Positions 42,484 through 52,081 are shown, counted from the stretch's first letter. The stretch: 64,000 bases of DNA from Polynucleobacter necessarius (GCF_900096765.1 NZ_LT615228.1:936669-1000668), one strand, 5' to 3'. Numbers and translations are program-made. Notes: generated by a model not told the origin, from the sequence alone.

Positions 42484-42891
42484 TTACAGAATGGCCGTAA
42501 TACCGGCCTTAGCCGTTTCAGCATCCTCGGCCGATTTCACGCCGGAAACGCCGACTGCGCCGATGGTAAACCCATTTACCTCGATATTGACCCCACCTTC
42601 TAACATGCCCGAAATATGCGGTGCAGACAAAAAGGAAGTGCGGCCATTGTTAATAATTTCCTCGTATACACGACTCTCACGTTTACCCATCGCTGCTGTA
42701 CGTGCTTTTTCTTGAGCGATGTATGCAGAGACCGGCGCACAACCATCGCGACGAATCAAACCCAGCAAGTGACCGCCATCATCACAAACAGCAATCGTCA
42801 CAGCCCAATTATTGGCGGCTGCATGTTTGTTTGCCGCATCCAAAATCTTTTGAACATCAGCTTGGGTTAAGTAAGGTTTAGTTGCCAACAT
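42484..42891 (-). CDS. GlcG/HbpS family heme-binding-like protein
   Basis: 135 residues of the DUF336 family. Core: LTQADVQKILDAANKHAAAN, WAVTIAVCDDGGHLLGLIRR and ISGMLEGGVNIEVNGFTIGA. Relatives include extracellular HbpS, which binds heme, and GlcG in glycolate operons. There is no signal peptide, so it should be cytoplasmic. Its nearest metabolic neighbours, the aminotransferase and the FAD oxidase, fit a glycolate/glyoxylate theme (inference). The rhlE start is six bases downstream. Intact. Confidence 0.82.
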   Translation of the reverse strand: MLATKPYLTQADVQKILDAANKHAAANNWAVTIAVCDDGGHLLGLIRRDGCAPVSAYIAQEKARTAAMGKRESRVYEEIINNGRTSFLSAPHISGMLEGGVNIEVNGFTIGAVGVSGVKSAEDAETAKAGITAIL

Positions 42892-43023
42892 GTTTAATCT
42901 CTCTGTCTCGAATCTGTTTTATATGATGAAAATGCTATCTATATAAGCTCTTGAATTATAAGGGCTGCGGATTGACCAAGCGATATTGGCCCTTCCGCAG
43001 CCTGTCTCCACCCAACTGACTGA

Positions 43024-44208
43024 TTATTTAAGGAATTCTTGGGCTGCAAGGACGCCACTAGCCTTAGGTTTATATCCCATAGCGCCCAAACTCATTTCTA
43101 CACCGCTCAAAGCAGCCATCAAACTGAGCTCATTGCAATCACCCAAATGACCAATTCGGAAAGCTTTGCCCTTAATCTTGCCTAGACCAGTACCCAAGGA
43201 AAGATTGAATTTTTCTAATGCATGCTTACGCAATACATCGGCATCCATCCCATCGGGGGTGGCAATGCAAGTCAAAACTGGTGAAAAGCACTCATGATCT
43301 TGACACTGAATTTCCAATCCCCATGCATTGACCGCTTCACGACAGGCTGCAGCTAAACGCTGGTGACGCGCAAAGATCACATCTAATCCTTCGGCCATCA
43401 TCATGTCCATTGCTTCATGCAAGCCATACATTAGGTTGGTGCTCGGGGTGGTTGACCAGTAACCGTTTTTATTGGACTCTAAAATTTCATCCCATGCCCA
43501 ATAGGATTTGGGATAGGTATTGCGTTTACTTGCTTCAATCGCCTTAGGCGATAAAGCATTAAAACCAATACCCGGCGGCAACATCAAGCCTTTTTGTGAG
43601 CCAGATACGGTAACATCGGCGCCCCACTTGTCGTGCTCATAGTCCGCAGAACCCAAGCCAGACACGCTGTCAACCAATAGTAAGGCTGGATGTTTTGCAG
43701 AATCGATTGCCTTTCGAACTGCGGCGATATTCGAAGTAACGCCAGTAGAAGTTTCGTTATGAACTACGCAAACTGCTTTAATTTCATGCTGAGTATCTTT
43801 ACGCAAGCGCTCTTCTATCACAGATGCGTCAACACCCCAACGCCAAGAATCTTGACCAGACTTTCCCACAACCTCCACATCTAATCCAAGACGCTGAGCA
43901 AGTGCACGCCACAAATTAGCAAACTGACCGGTTTCATAGAACAAGACTTTGTCGCCAGGATTGAGGACATTCACCAAAGCGCCTTCCCATGCACCGGTGC
44001 CTGAAGCGGAATAAATAATGACGGGTTGCTCAGTTTTAAAAATCTTCTTGATACCGTCTAGCACCTTGAGACCAAACTGACCAAACTCTGGGCCACGATG
44101 ATCAATCGTTTGATAGCTAATGGCACGTAAAACACGTGCTGGCGCTGGACTTGGTCCAGGAATATGTAAAAAATGGCGTCCAGATGCGTGGTTATCTAGT
44201 TTCAACAT
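43024..44208 (-). CDS. Alanine/serine-glyoxylate aminotransferase family protein
   Basis: PLP enzyme of 394 residues that transfers an amino group, probably between serine or alanine and glyoxylate. HIPGPSPAPARVLRAISYQT is the N-terminus; VSGSQKGLMLPPGIGF carries the PLP lysine at about residue 206; SASGTGAWEGALVNVL binds the cofactor phosphate. Divergent from a GntR regulator with two TTGTATACAA sites between, so it is probably regulated with the adjacent 2-hydroxyacid oxidase. Substrate is inferred from family; serine-glyoxylate and 2-aminoethylphosphonate enzymes are related but the motif set fits Sga/AGXT. Confidence 0.87.
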   Translation of the reverse strand: MLKLDNHASGRHFLHIPGPSPAPARVLRAISYQTIDHRGPEFGQFGLKVLDGIKKIFKTEQPVIIYSASGTGAWEGALVNVLNPGDKVLFYETGQFANLWRALAQRLGLDVEVVGKSGQDSWRWGVDASVIEERLRKDTQHEIKAVCVVHNETSTGVTSNIAAVRKAIDSAKHPALLLVDSVSGLGSADYEHDKWGADVTVSGSQKGLMLPPGIGFNALSPKAIEASKRNTYPKSYWAWDEILESNKNGYWSTTPSTNLMYGLHEAMDMMMAEGLDVIFARHQRLAAACREAVNAWGLEIQCQDHECFSPVLTCIATPDGMDADVLRKHALEKFNLSLGTGLGKIKGKAFRIGHLGDCNELSLMAALSGVEMSLGAMGYKPKASGVLAAQEFLK

Positions 44209-44282
44209 GCTTTGTCTCGCTGGTGATGTTTATCAGTAATTTCTATTGCCAGTGTGTGCCATTTTTTTGACGTTTTTCCATT

Positions 44283-44292
44283 TTGTATACAA
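44283..44292. promoter_or_regulatory. GntR operator palindrome 1
   Basis: TTGTATACAA, a perfect 10-base palindrome, in the gap between the divergent aminotransferase and gntR genes. It is 75 bases upstream of the aminotransferase start. The same sequence is the known target of several FCD-class GntR regulators such as rhizobial MatR. Confidence 0.75.
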
Positions 44293-44355
44293 TTTTTATT
44301 AAAAATTAGTTTAAATAAGCCTTTATTTATAGTTTATGATGAGTAATCGATATTT

Positions 44356-44365
44356 TTGTATACAA
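44356..44365. promoter_or_regulatory. GntR operator palindrome 2
   Basis: Second perfect TTGTATACAA, flanked by the same T/A context, 19 bases before the gntR start. The centre-to-centre distance to the first copy is 73 bases, near seven helical turns, which would allow looping. Overlap with the gntR ribosome-binding region suggests autoregulation. Confidence 0.75.
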
Positions 44366-44383
44366 ATTTAGGGCTCCTAAAGA

Positions 44384-45067
44384 ATGGCAACTGAAGCGCT
44401 CAATTCCCAGAATCTCCATGAAACTACATTCCAAAAGCTCCGCTCTTTACTGGTAGAGGGAAAAATTGCGCCAGGTAGCAAACTCAATGAACGTGAATTA
44501 GCGGAAAGCCTCAATGTGTCACGCACACCTATTCGCGAAGCTATCCGTCGTTTGGCTGCCGATGGTCTAGTTGAGCTCATTGCCAATCGTGGTGCGATAG
44601 CCCTGCAACTAAGCATTGAAGATGTTATCCATACCTTTGACGTTATTGCCGATCTCGAGGGATTTTCTGGAGAGCTCGCAGCGCAGAATATTAGTGAAGC
44701 CGCCCTCTCTGAATTAGAAGCGCTTCAATATGAAATGATGGCTTCTTATGCACGTCGGGATTTATCGAGTTACTACAAACTCAATCTACGCATACACCAC
44801 CTCATCAATCAAGCAGCAAATAATCCTGTACTCTCTCGCCTCTTTACCCAAGTCAATGCACGCATTGAGGCATTACGCTTTCGCTCTAATCAAGATGGTG
44901 TGAAATGGGAAAAGGGTGTTGAAGAACATCAAGAAATGCTAGACGCCCTCAAAGCTAGAGACAGTAAGCGGATGAGAAAAATAATGATGCTACATGTGAT
45001 GAACAAACGCGATGTAGTCGTGCAATTACTTCAATCAGAAGCTGCTTTAGAAGCGAATCAATCATGA
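44384..45067 (+). CDS. GntR-family regulator (FadR/FCD subfamily)
   Basis: 227 residues. Winged HTH: KLNERELAESLNVSRTPIRE, then AIRRLAADGLVELIANRGAI (about 34-73). The C-terminal all-helical FCD domain starts near residue 85 and has the metal-binding pattern D..H..H (LNLRIHHLINQAANNP, later MLHVMNKRD). It probably senses a small organic acid, such as glycolate or lactate, and represses its own gene, the divergent aminotransferase and the downstream oxidase through the two palindromes (inference). Its stop overlaps the next ATG (ATGA). Confidence 0.88.
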   Translation: MATEALNSQNLHETTFQKLRSLLVEGKIAPGSKLNERELAESLNVSRTPIREAIRRLAADGLVELIANRGAIALQLSIEDVIHTFDVIADLEGFSGELAAQNISEAALSELEALQYEMMASYARRDLSSYYKLNLRIHHLINQAANNPVLSRLFTQVNARIEALRFRSNQDGVKWEKGVEEHQEMLDALKARDSKRMRKIMMLHVMNKRDVVVQLLQSEAALEANQS

Positions 45068-48000
45068 ATAAACCTCTAGATATTAAAGAGCTCATGATTG
45101 ATCAGGCGCAACTGGCAAAACGCTTACGTCAAGAAACCTCTGGGGAGATGATGACCGATATTGCTAGTCGCGGACGCTACGCTACCGATGCTTCTATCTA
45201 TCAGGCAATGCCAGTTGCGGTGTTTGTTCCAAAGACTGCACAAGATATAGCAAGTGCAATTCAGATTGCAGCCGAACTTGGGGTACCCGTATTACCGCGC
45301 GGCGGTGGAACTAGTCAATGCGGCCAGACTACCGGCGCGGCCCTCGTGATCGATAGCACTAAATACTTTAGAAACGTTCTCGACCTCAATCTTGATAAGG
45401 GTTATGTAGAAGTTGAGCCTGGAATTGTTCTTGACCATTTAAATGGCTTACTCAAGCAACATGGACTTTGGTACCCCGTTGATGTCTCTACAGCAGGCCA
45501 GGCCACGATTGGGGGCATGGCTGGAAATAACTCTTGTGGAAGCCGCTCTATTGCTTACGGCAATATGGTGCATAACGTTTTAGCAATCAATGCATGGTTA
45601 GCAAACGGTCAGATAGCTCAATTTGGCAATTACGCTACTAGCTCTGGTGCTGCAAAAGAGCTTGGCGACTTTGTTAAAGGCTTGGCTAACACCCTTCAAC
45701 CAGAAATTGAAGCTCACTTTCCAAAGGTATTGAGACGAGTTGCTGGTTATAACCTTGACATCTTTCATCCACAAAGTGAGTTGCCCTATACACAAGATGG
45801 TAGCGTCAACTTAGCCCATCTTTTGGTTGGTAGCGAAGGCACGTTAGCTTATTTCAAATCACTCAAGCTCCAACTAGCGCCATTACCAAAACACAAAGTA
45901 TTAGGTATCGTGAACTTTGCTAGCTTTTACAAAGCAATGGATAGCGCCCAGCATATTGTCAAACTGGGACCTACTGCTGTTGAGTTAGTAGATCGCACCA
46001 TGATTGATTTGGCGCGCAGCAACCCAAGCTTTCAGAAAATCATTGAGACAGCTTTAATTGATCCTGCAGCCCAAACACCTGAGGCCATCTTGCTAGTAGA
46101 GTTCTCTGGCAAGTCCCACGCGCCACTATTAGAAAAGCTCAATTCACTGCAAGAACTCATGAGTGATTTTGGTCTAACGGGATCGGTAGTGTCTATGCCA
46201 GAAACCGCTTTACAGAAAAATCTCTGGGAAGTTCGTAAGGCCGGTTTGAACATCATGATGAGCTTAAGGGTGATGGCAAGCCAGTGAGTTTTATTGAGGA
46301 CTGCGCCGTACCTTTAGAAAACCTGTCTGACTATACCCAGGCCCTGACAGATGTCTTCGCTAAATATGGCTCTCGTGGTACTTGGTATGCCCATGCATCA
46401 GTTGGCACTTTGCACGTGCGTCCCATCTTAGATATGCGCCGAGACGGTGCCCAAAAGATGCGAGCTGTTGCAGAAGAAGCATCAGCCTTGGTGCGCAAAT
46501 ACAAAGGGGCCTATAGCGGCGAGCATGGTGATGGTTTATGCCGTGGTGAATGGATCTCTTGGCAATTTGGCCCCAAGATTACTGAAGCACTTGCGCAAAT
46601 TAAGCAAGCATTTGATCCAAAGGGATTATTTAACCCAGGAAAGATCATCAACCCTCCTAAGATGGATGATGCGAGTAACTTTCGATTTCCACCGAACTAC
46701 AAAGTCATTGCATTACAACCTGCATTAGATTGGTCGGCCTGGAATGTGCAAAATAATCCTGTCACCGAGGAAACGACTGCGCCTGGAACTGGCGACGATC
46801 CTGCCATGGGTTTAGCCAAGGCTGTGGAAATGTGCAATAACAATGGCCACTGCCGTAAGTTCGATGCCGATGTGATGTGCCCTAGCTATCGCGTGACACG
46901 CGATGAGAAACACCTGACCAGAGGAAGGGCTAATACCCTGCGTTTAGCACTCTCAAATCAACTCGATCTCAAAGATGAAACATCTCCCCTTGCTAGCGAT
47001 GCCATCAAAGAAGTGATGGAACTCTGTGTAAGTTGTAAAGCTTGCCGCCGTGAATGCCCTACTGGTGTAGACATGGCAAAGATAAAGATTGAGTTTTTAT
47101 CGGCTTATAAAAAGTGTGTTGGACATACCCTACGCGACAAGGCGGTAGCCTATCTTCCAAGGTATGCAAGCATGATTAGCAATACACCCTTTTTGCCTGC
47201 TATTCTGAACTTACGCAATCATTTCTTACCGATTGCCAAATTGCAAGAATGGTTAATGGGTATTTCTGCGCAGCGTAGCCTGCCCATTTGGAAAAAGAAG
47301 ACCTTCTGGAATCAAAAAAAGCTTGCCAGTCAATACCAATTCTCACCAGAGCAATTGACCGATAGTGATAGTAAAGGCGTTGTTCTTTTGGCTGATACTT
47401 TTAATGCCTACTTTGAAGATGAAAATATTCTTGCCGCACTCAAGGTACTCAAGGCAGCCGGCTATCGGGTACACATTCCTCGCAAGAGCCAAACCCCCTC
47501 TACTAGCCAATCAAGCAGTGGCTGCTCTAAAGAGTTTTGCTGCGGCAGAACTTACCTTGCCACCGGCATGGTCGATAAAGCCAAAGAGACCTTAGGTGAA
47601 TTGGTTGATCACCTCGCGCCCTATGCAGAAAAAAATATCCCTATTATTGGACTAGAGCCTTCTTGTTTATTTACCCTCAAGGACGAAGCTTTAGTCATGG
47701 GTTTTGGTGATCGCACTCTACTTGTTTCCCAACAAGTGCAATTACTAGAAGAATTTTTAGCCAGCGAAATGAAGGCAGGTCACCTGCAGCTAGAGCTGAA
47801 CGCGGCCAGCAAGCCTATCCTCTTTCATGGTCACTGCCATCAGAAGTCATTTGCTGCTGTCACGCCAGCAATGGAATTACTCAAACTCATCCCAAATGCA
47901 CAGCCTCAGTTGATTGAATCATCATGCTGCGGCATGGCAGGCAGTTTTGGCTATGAGGCTGAACATATTGAAGTGTCTAAGCAAATGGCTGAGGCAAGTT

Positions 48001-48131
48001 TGTTACCCAGTATTCGCAAGTCGCCCAATAGTTGGGTAGTTGCCGATGGCACCAGCTGCAGACATCAAATTGTGGATGGCACCCAAAGAGAAGCTGTTCA
48101 TATTGCCAAGATTTTGGCGGCTCACTTATAA
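45064..48131 (+). pseudogene. FAD-linked 2-hydroxyacid oxidase with 4Fe-4S domain, frameshifted
   Basis: Large two-part enzyme of about 1022 residues, like D-lactate dehydrogenase YdiJ. The N-terminal FAD_binding_4 domain has VPVLPRGGGTSQCGQT and GMAGNNSCGSRSIAYG; an FAD-oxidase C domain follows; then ELCVSCKACRRECPTGVDM, a 4Fe-4S site, and two CCG-type domains (CCGRTYLATGMVDK, ESSCCGMAGSFGYEAEH). One A is missing at 46266-46267: AGC-TTA-AAG-GGT-GAT (SLKGD) is now out of frame. The two halves end and restart with an ATGA overlap, so they could be made as separate pieces, but FAD and substrate domains would be split. Coupled to gntR. Substrate likely D-lactate or glycolate. Confidence 0.86.
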
Positions 48132-48144
48132 GGCGTGATTAGTT

Positions 48145-48495
48145 TTAGCGAATGATGCCGTAAGATATCATCAAAATCGTGCCAGTCAACAAGGCTGGCA
48201 CCAAGCGGCGTGTTGGCTTTGACATCATCACTGCAATACTAAGTACACAGATCAAAATTCGGACCCAAAGGGGAACGCTTGACATCAAACCTAAGGGCAT
48301 CACGATCAAGCGTACAGTTAATGCTGCAACCATCGCATAAGTGACAGCTGCTAACCAACGAAAAATCTCGCTATCTTGATTAATGCGCTGTGAGAGCGTA
48401 ACCCCGATGGCCCTGCAAAAATAAGTGCCCAAGCATGCGCCTACGAGGGCGATCCAAAGCCCCCAGCCCGAAAGAATATTGCTTACTGGAGTCAT
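48145..48495 (-). CDS. azlD: AzlD-family membrane protein
   Basis: 116 residues with four hydrophobic segments, as in the small subunit of the AzlCD branched-chain amino-acid exporter. WGLWIALVGACLGTYFCRAI is the first helix, and the pattern TYFxRxIG fits AzlD. AzlD normally works with AzlC, a ~240-residue permease encoded just upstream; no full azlC is present, only a short broken frame. Its ATG shares bases with the preceding stop (TAATG). Without its partner it is probably non-functional, although its own frame is intact. Confidence 0.75.
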   Translation of the reverse strand: MTPVSNILSGWGLWIALVGACLGTYFCRAIGVTLSQRINQDSEIFRWLAAVTYAMVAALTVRLIVMPLGLMSSVPLWVRILICVLSIAVMMSKPTRRLVPALLTGTILMISYGIIR

Positions 48496-48724
48496 TAAGC
48501 GATGAATCCCGACTTCTTGCGCAAAAATTTGCGATCAATACAGTATGCGAGCGTGCCAGAAACTATGCCTGCACTGAGCAAACTGGTATCACGATCCACT
48601 AAAAAAAGAGTGGGCCAAATACGCAACCCAATAAAATTGCAATCCGATTAATCCAAGGCTGGGCAGCAGACTCCTCCAAAGCGATTTCGCTCGGATCGAT
48701 ATAAGGTTGGTCTGCAGATGACAT
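48495..48724 (-). pseudogene. Short membrane-protein frame in the azlC position, broken
   Basis: If one base is added to the A7 run at 48601-48607, a 76-residue frame opens from ATG at 48722-48724 to a TAA overlapping azlD. It has a hydrophilic start (DQPYIDPSEIALEESAAQPW) and two hydrophobic stretches (RIAILLGCVFGPLFF, SLLSAGIVSGTLAYCI), ending in KKSGFIA. I do not recognise it. Its place and coupling suggest either the two ends of an internally deleted azlC, or a separate small membrane protein. Either way the current frame stops after about 41 codons. Confidence 0.5.
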
Positions 48725-48757
48725 CAAGTAATTGTAAGAGGAGTAACAGATTCGTGC

Positions 48758-49861
48758 TCAGATTGAGCTATTGCTTAAGGCCCAGCGAATATGCTCAGCA
48801 ACTAAAGTATCAGCGCTAGGCAAAGCGGCAACTAAAGCCTGATGCATTAATAATTTTTCAGCTGACTCTAATTTAGGACTGGCTAAGGCATTACCCATCG
48901 CTACCGCTAAATTACGACGCCAACGACTAAAGCCAATTCGCCGAATGGCGCTACCTTCATGTCGTCTCTCAAACTCAGGTTCGGTCCAGGACCACAATTG
49001 CAGTAAATCAGCATCACTCAAACCATGGCGACTTGCAAAGTCAGGAAGTTCACTTCGCTTAGCAAATTTATTCCATGGGCAAATGAGTTGACAGTCATCG
49101 CACCCATAGACACGATTACCCATCCCCCTTCTAAACTCGACTGGAATAGGCCCTGGATTTTCAATCGTGAGGTATGAGATGCAACGTCGTGCATCTAATT
49201 GATATGGCGCAGTTATAGCCTGTGTAGGACATATGTCAATACAGGCCTGACAGGTTCCGCAATGCTCATCCTGCGGCTCATCCATCGGAAGCGAAACGTC
49301 GACTAAAATCTCGCCCAAGAAAAATGTTGAGCCAGAGGCTGTGTTGAGTAGTAGGGTATGTTTGCCACGCCAACCCAAGCCTGCTTTGCGTGCGAGCTCT
49401 ACCTCCATCAAGGGAGCGGAGTCGGTAAATACACGATACCCAAAGGCACCAATCTTCTTTTCAATAGATTTGGCAAATTCTTGTAAACGATTGCGCAATA
49501 CTTTGTGATAGTCGCGGCCTCTGGCATACATCGACACTACTGCTTGCGTGGGATCCTCTAATCGATCCCACTCTTTGTCTAAATCGATTTCAGGTGGTAG
49601 GTAATTCATCGCTACACAGATGACGCGCACTGTTCCAGGTACTAGATGCCTCGGATCTGATCGTATGTGGGCATGGCGCTGCATATATTCCATCTGACCA
49701 TGACGCCCTTCTGCTAGCCACTCTTGCAAACGCTCACTAGCTTCGCCCAAGTGTGTGTCGGTGATGCGCAAGTCATCAAAACCTAGGCGCGCAGATTCTT
49801 CCCAAAGCCAAATTCGTAGGCTGGATCCATCTAAGGCGGCATCATCGACAGAAAAAGACAT
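48758..49861 (-). CDS. queG: Epoxyqueuosine reductase
   Basis: Last step of queuosine synthesis in tRNA: reduces epoxyqueuosine using a cobalamin cofactor and two 4Fe-4S clusters. 367 residues, normal length. Cluster motifs CGTCQACIDICPTQAI (about 200-215) and CDDCQLICPWNKFA (about 253-266); the N-terminal catalytic part has GRDYHKVLRNRLQEF. QueG needs B12, so its survival beside a broken btuB is notable. Overlap of its upstream region with tsaE (43-base divergent gap) fits the usual order in this group. Confidence 0.94.
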   Translation of the reverse strand: MSFSVDDAALDGSSLRIWLWEESARLGFDDLRITDTHLGEASERLQEWLAEGRHGQMEYMQRHAHIRSDPRHLVPGTVRVICVAMNYLPPEIDLDKEWDRLEDPTQAVVSMYARGRDYHKVLRNRLQEFAKSIEKKIGAFGYRVFTDSAPLMEVELARKAGLGWRGKHTLLLNTASGSTFFLGEILVDVSLPMDEPQDEHCGTCQACIDICPTQAITAPYQLDARRCISYLTIENPGPIPVEFRRGMGNRVYGCDDCQLICPWNKFAKRSELPDFASRHGLSDADLLQLWSWTEPEFERRHEGSAIRRIGFSRWRRNLAVAMGNALASPKLESAEKLLMHQALVAALPSADTLVAEHIRWALSNSSI

Positions 49862-49904
49862 ATTGAATACAGAATGTAGCCTAATAATTGAATAAACTAC
49901 CGCA

Positions 49905-50432
49905 ATGACTCAAATTCAAGGCATAAGCGAAGTTTCTCTTCAGCGAGATTGTATGCAGGAAGCGGATACCGCAAGCCTTGCTAAACAGCTTGCTGGCAGT
50001 TTTGAGCAATACATTGAGCAAAATCCAAGCGGCCACATCAATATTTCACTGGTGGGCGACCTAGGGGCTGGGAAAACCACCTTCACTAGGCATCTTATTC
50101 AAAGCATGGGTTTCGCGGGGAAAGTAAAAAGCCCCACCTACACCTTGTGCGAACCCTACTCGCTTACCTTGAATCAAAAAACCTACTCTGGACACCACTT
50201 TGATCTTTACCGAATGCGTGACCCATTAGAGTGGCAAGAGGCCGGTTTTGTCGAGTTATTTGACACGCCTGGTTTTTGTATCATTGAATGGCCAGAAAAA
50301 GCTGGGGGAACTCTGCCGGCGTTTGATATACAAATAGAGATGCTGGCTGGTGCTGATGAGAATGAACGCTCGATTAGGATTAGTGCGTTATCTACACTAG
50401 GTGCGAACATTATTCAGACTATGGCACGGTAG
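49905..50432 (+). CDS. tsaE: tRNA threonylcarbamoyladenosine ATPase TsaE
   Basis: P-loop protein that drives turnover of the TsaBDE complex making t6A37 in tRNAs; essential in many bacteria. 175 residues. Walker A GDLGAGKTTFTRHL (about 49-62), KSPTYTLCEPY (about 77-87), HHFDLYRM (about 99-106) and IIEWPEKAG (about 126-134) are the family blocks. The stop abuts the amidase start, and the tsaE-amiC pair is a conserved cell-wall/tRNA neighbourhood in proteobacteria. Intact. Confidence 0.95.
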   Translation: MTQIQGISEVSLQRDCMQEADTASLAKQLAGSFEQYIEQNPSGHINISLVGDLGAGKTTFTRHLIQSMGFAGKVKSPTYTLCEPYSLTLNQKTYSGHHFDLYRMRDPLEWQEAGFVELFDTPGFCIIEWPEKAGGTLPAFDIQIEMLAGADENERSIRISALSTLGANIIQTMAR

Positions 50433-51773
50433 ATGAAAAAGATCTCAGCAACCAATCTCACTAGGCGAGCTCATCTCAAAAAATCAGCCAAGCTTTTGGG
50501 GTTCGTATTGCTCATGAGCGAAATAGATATTGCTTGGGGCGCCAAGATACTGGGTGTCCGTGTCTGGCCATCAGAAGACTATACCCGCATTACTTTAGAG
50601 TCTGATACACCGCTTCCGATTACACAACAGATTCTGACCAACCCCGATCGTCTCGTGGTGGATGTACAGGGCCTAGAACTCAATCCAACCATCAAGGATT
50701 TGGTAGCAAAGATTAAGCCAAATGATCCCTATGTATCGCAGGTACGAGTTGGGCAATTTCAGCCAGGTATTGTGCGTCTGGTTTTTGATCTCAAAGAGCC
50801 CATCAAGCCACAGCTATTTACCCTAGATCCCGTTGGTGAATATAACTACCGCATGGTCTTTGACTTATACCCCGCCACCCCACCAGATCCATTAATGGAA
50901 TTGGTTAAAAGCAGTGCACGTAAAGAGAGCGCCCTGGCCAAGTCAAATGAAGAAGTTGATTTAATCGCCCAATTCGCCACCAAGAAAGAGAAGGAAGCAC
51001 CCAAGACACCTGTTGCTCAAGCCATACCCGAGCCTAAAGAGGCCCCAGCAACCTCCAAATACAAACGCTTAATTACTATTGCAATTGATCCGGGCCATGG
51101 CGGAGAAGATCCAGGCGCCATTGGGGCGGCTGGATCAAGAGAAAAGAATATGGTTCTCTCCATAGCAAAACGTCTTCGCGACAAGATTGAAAGCGAAGTC
51201 TATATGCGCCCTTATCTCACGAGGGACGGTGACTACTTCGTACCACTACATGTGCGCGTTCAAAAAGCTAGGCGAGTTGAGGCTGATTTATTTGTCTCCA
51301 TTCATGCGGATGCCTTTATTGAAAGAAATGCCAAAGGAGCCTCTGTATTTGCACTCTCACAAATGGGGGCTAGCAGCACCGCAGCAAGATGGATGGCCAA
51401 TAAAGAAAATGCTTCAGACTTAATTGGTGGCATTAATATCAAAACACAAGATCGACAGGTGGCTAATCTATTGCTGGATATGTCCACTACCGCCCAGATC
51501 AAAGATTCTCTACAGGTCGGCAATTCTGTTCTAAGGCGGATTGGTAGCTTTGCCCCTTTGCATAAGGGAAAAGTTGAGCAAGCCAGTTTTGCTGTTTTGA
51601 AGGCTCCCGATATTCCTTCCATTCTCGTTGAAACAGCTTTTATCAGCAATCCCCAGGAAGAGGCGCGTCTGAATGATGATGGCTATCAGGACCGAATTGC
51701 AGAAGCCATTTTGAGGGGAATTAAAGAGTATTTTTCAAAAAATCCACCAGTTGCTAGAAGCGTCAATTCTTAA
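50433..51773 (+). CDS. amiC: N-acetylmuramoyl-L-alanine amidase, AmiC type
   Basis: Periplasmic zinc amidase that splits septal peptidoglycan so daughter cells part. 446 residues. The N-terminus has NLTRRAHLKKSAKLLGFVLL, a match to the twin-arginine signal (S/T-R-R-x-x-L-K), and the cut is near AWGA. AMIN domain (about 38-130, ILGVRVWPSEDYTRITLESD) targets the septum. The Amidase_3 catalytic domain starts ITIAIDPGHGGEDPGAIGAA (about 211-230), with zinc ligands His, Glu (SREKNM) and SIHADAF, and the catalytic ETAFISNPQEEARL. Tat export matches E. coli AmiC. Intact. Confidence 0.93.
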   Translation: MKKISATNLTRRAHLKKSAKLLGFVLLMSEIDIAWGAKILGVRVWPSEDYTRITLESDTPLPITQQILTNPDRLVVDVQGLELNPTIKDLVAKIKPNDPYVSQVRVGQFQPGIVRLVFDLKEPIKPQLFTLDPVGEYNYRMVFDLYPATPPDPLMELVKSSARKESALAKSNEEVDLIAQFATKKEKEAPKTPVAQAIPEPKEAPATSKYKRLITIAIDPGHGGEDPGAIGAAGSREKNMVLSIAKRLRDKIESEVYMRPYLTRDGDYFVPLHVRVQKARRVEADLFVSIHADAFIERNAKGASVFALSQMGASSTAARWMANKENASDLIGGINIKTQDRQVANLLLDMSTTAQIKDSLQVGNSVLRRIGSFAPLHKGKVEQASFAVLKAPDIPSILVETAFISNPQEEARLNDDGYQDRIAEAILRGIKEYFSKNPPVARSVNS

Positions 51774-51841
51774 CAGACTTGTAAGTACAAGGGCTTACGG
51801 GCAGACCGCCTGGACTACAGGAGGAGCCATAAACTTCTTGC

Positions 51842-51850
51842 TATAATTTA
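51842..51850 (+). promoter_or_regulatory. Extended -10 promoter for tRNA-Lys
   Basis: TATAAT at 51843-51848, preceded by TG at the extended -10 position (TTGCTATAAT), about 42 bases before the tRNA. No clear -35 box is seen, which an extended -10 makes less necessary. A start near 51855 would leave a leader of about 35 bases. Confidence 0.55.
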
Positions 51851-51889
51851 AGGCTAACTGGGTCTTTAAGGCTTTTTTTAAAGCTAACT

Positions 51890-51965
51890 GGGTCGGTAGC
51901 TCAGTCGGTAGAGCAGCGGACTTTTAATCCGTTGGTCGCGAGTTCGAATCTCGCCCGACCCACCA
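51890..51965 (+). tRNA. tRNA-Lys (anticodon TTT)
   Basis: 76 bases with encoded CCA. Acceptor stem GGGTCGG pairs with CCGACCC. The anticodon loop CTTTTAA gives TTT (lysine, AAA/AAG). The D arm is GCTCAGTCGGTAGAGC, and the T arm GCGAGTTCGAATCTCGC is perfect. Confidence 0.98.
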
Positions 51966-51983
51966 ATATTACTAAGTTACTAA

Positions 51984-52007
51984 GCCTCGCATTTGCGGGG
52001 CTTTTTT
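51984..52007 (+). terminator. Intrinsic terminator after tRNA-Lys
   Basis: GCCTCGC, loop ATTT, GCGGGGC (one G-T pair), then six T at 52002-52007. Standard GC-rich hairpin and U-tract, 19 bases after the tRNA. Confidence 0.9.
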
Positions 52008-52081
52008 ATTGCTTACGATATCCATTAAAAAGAGCTCTTTCAAGCCTGTTTTAGGACCATTTTTTGACTAGGAATAGAGCC

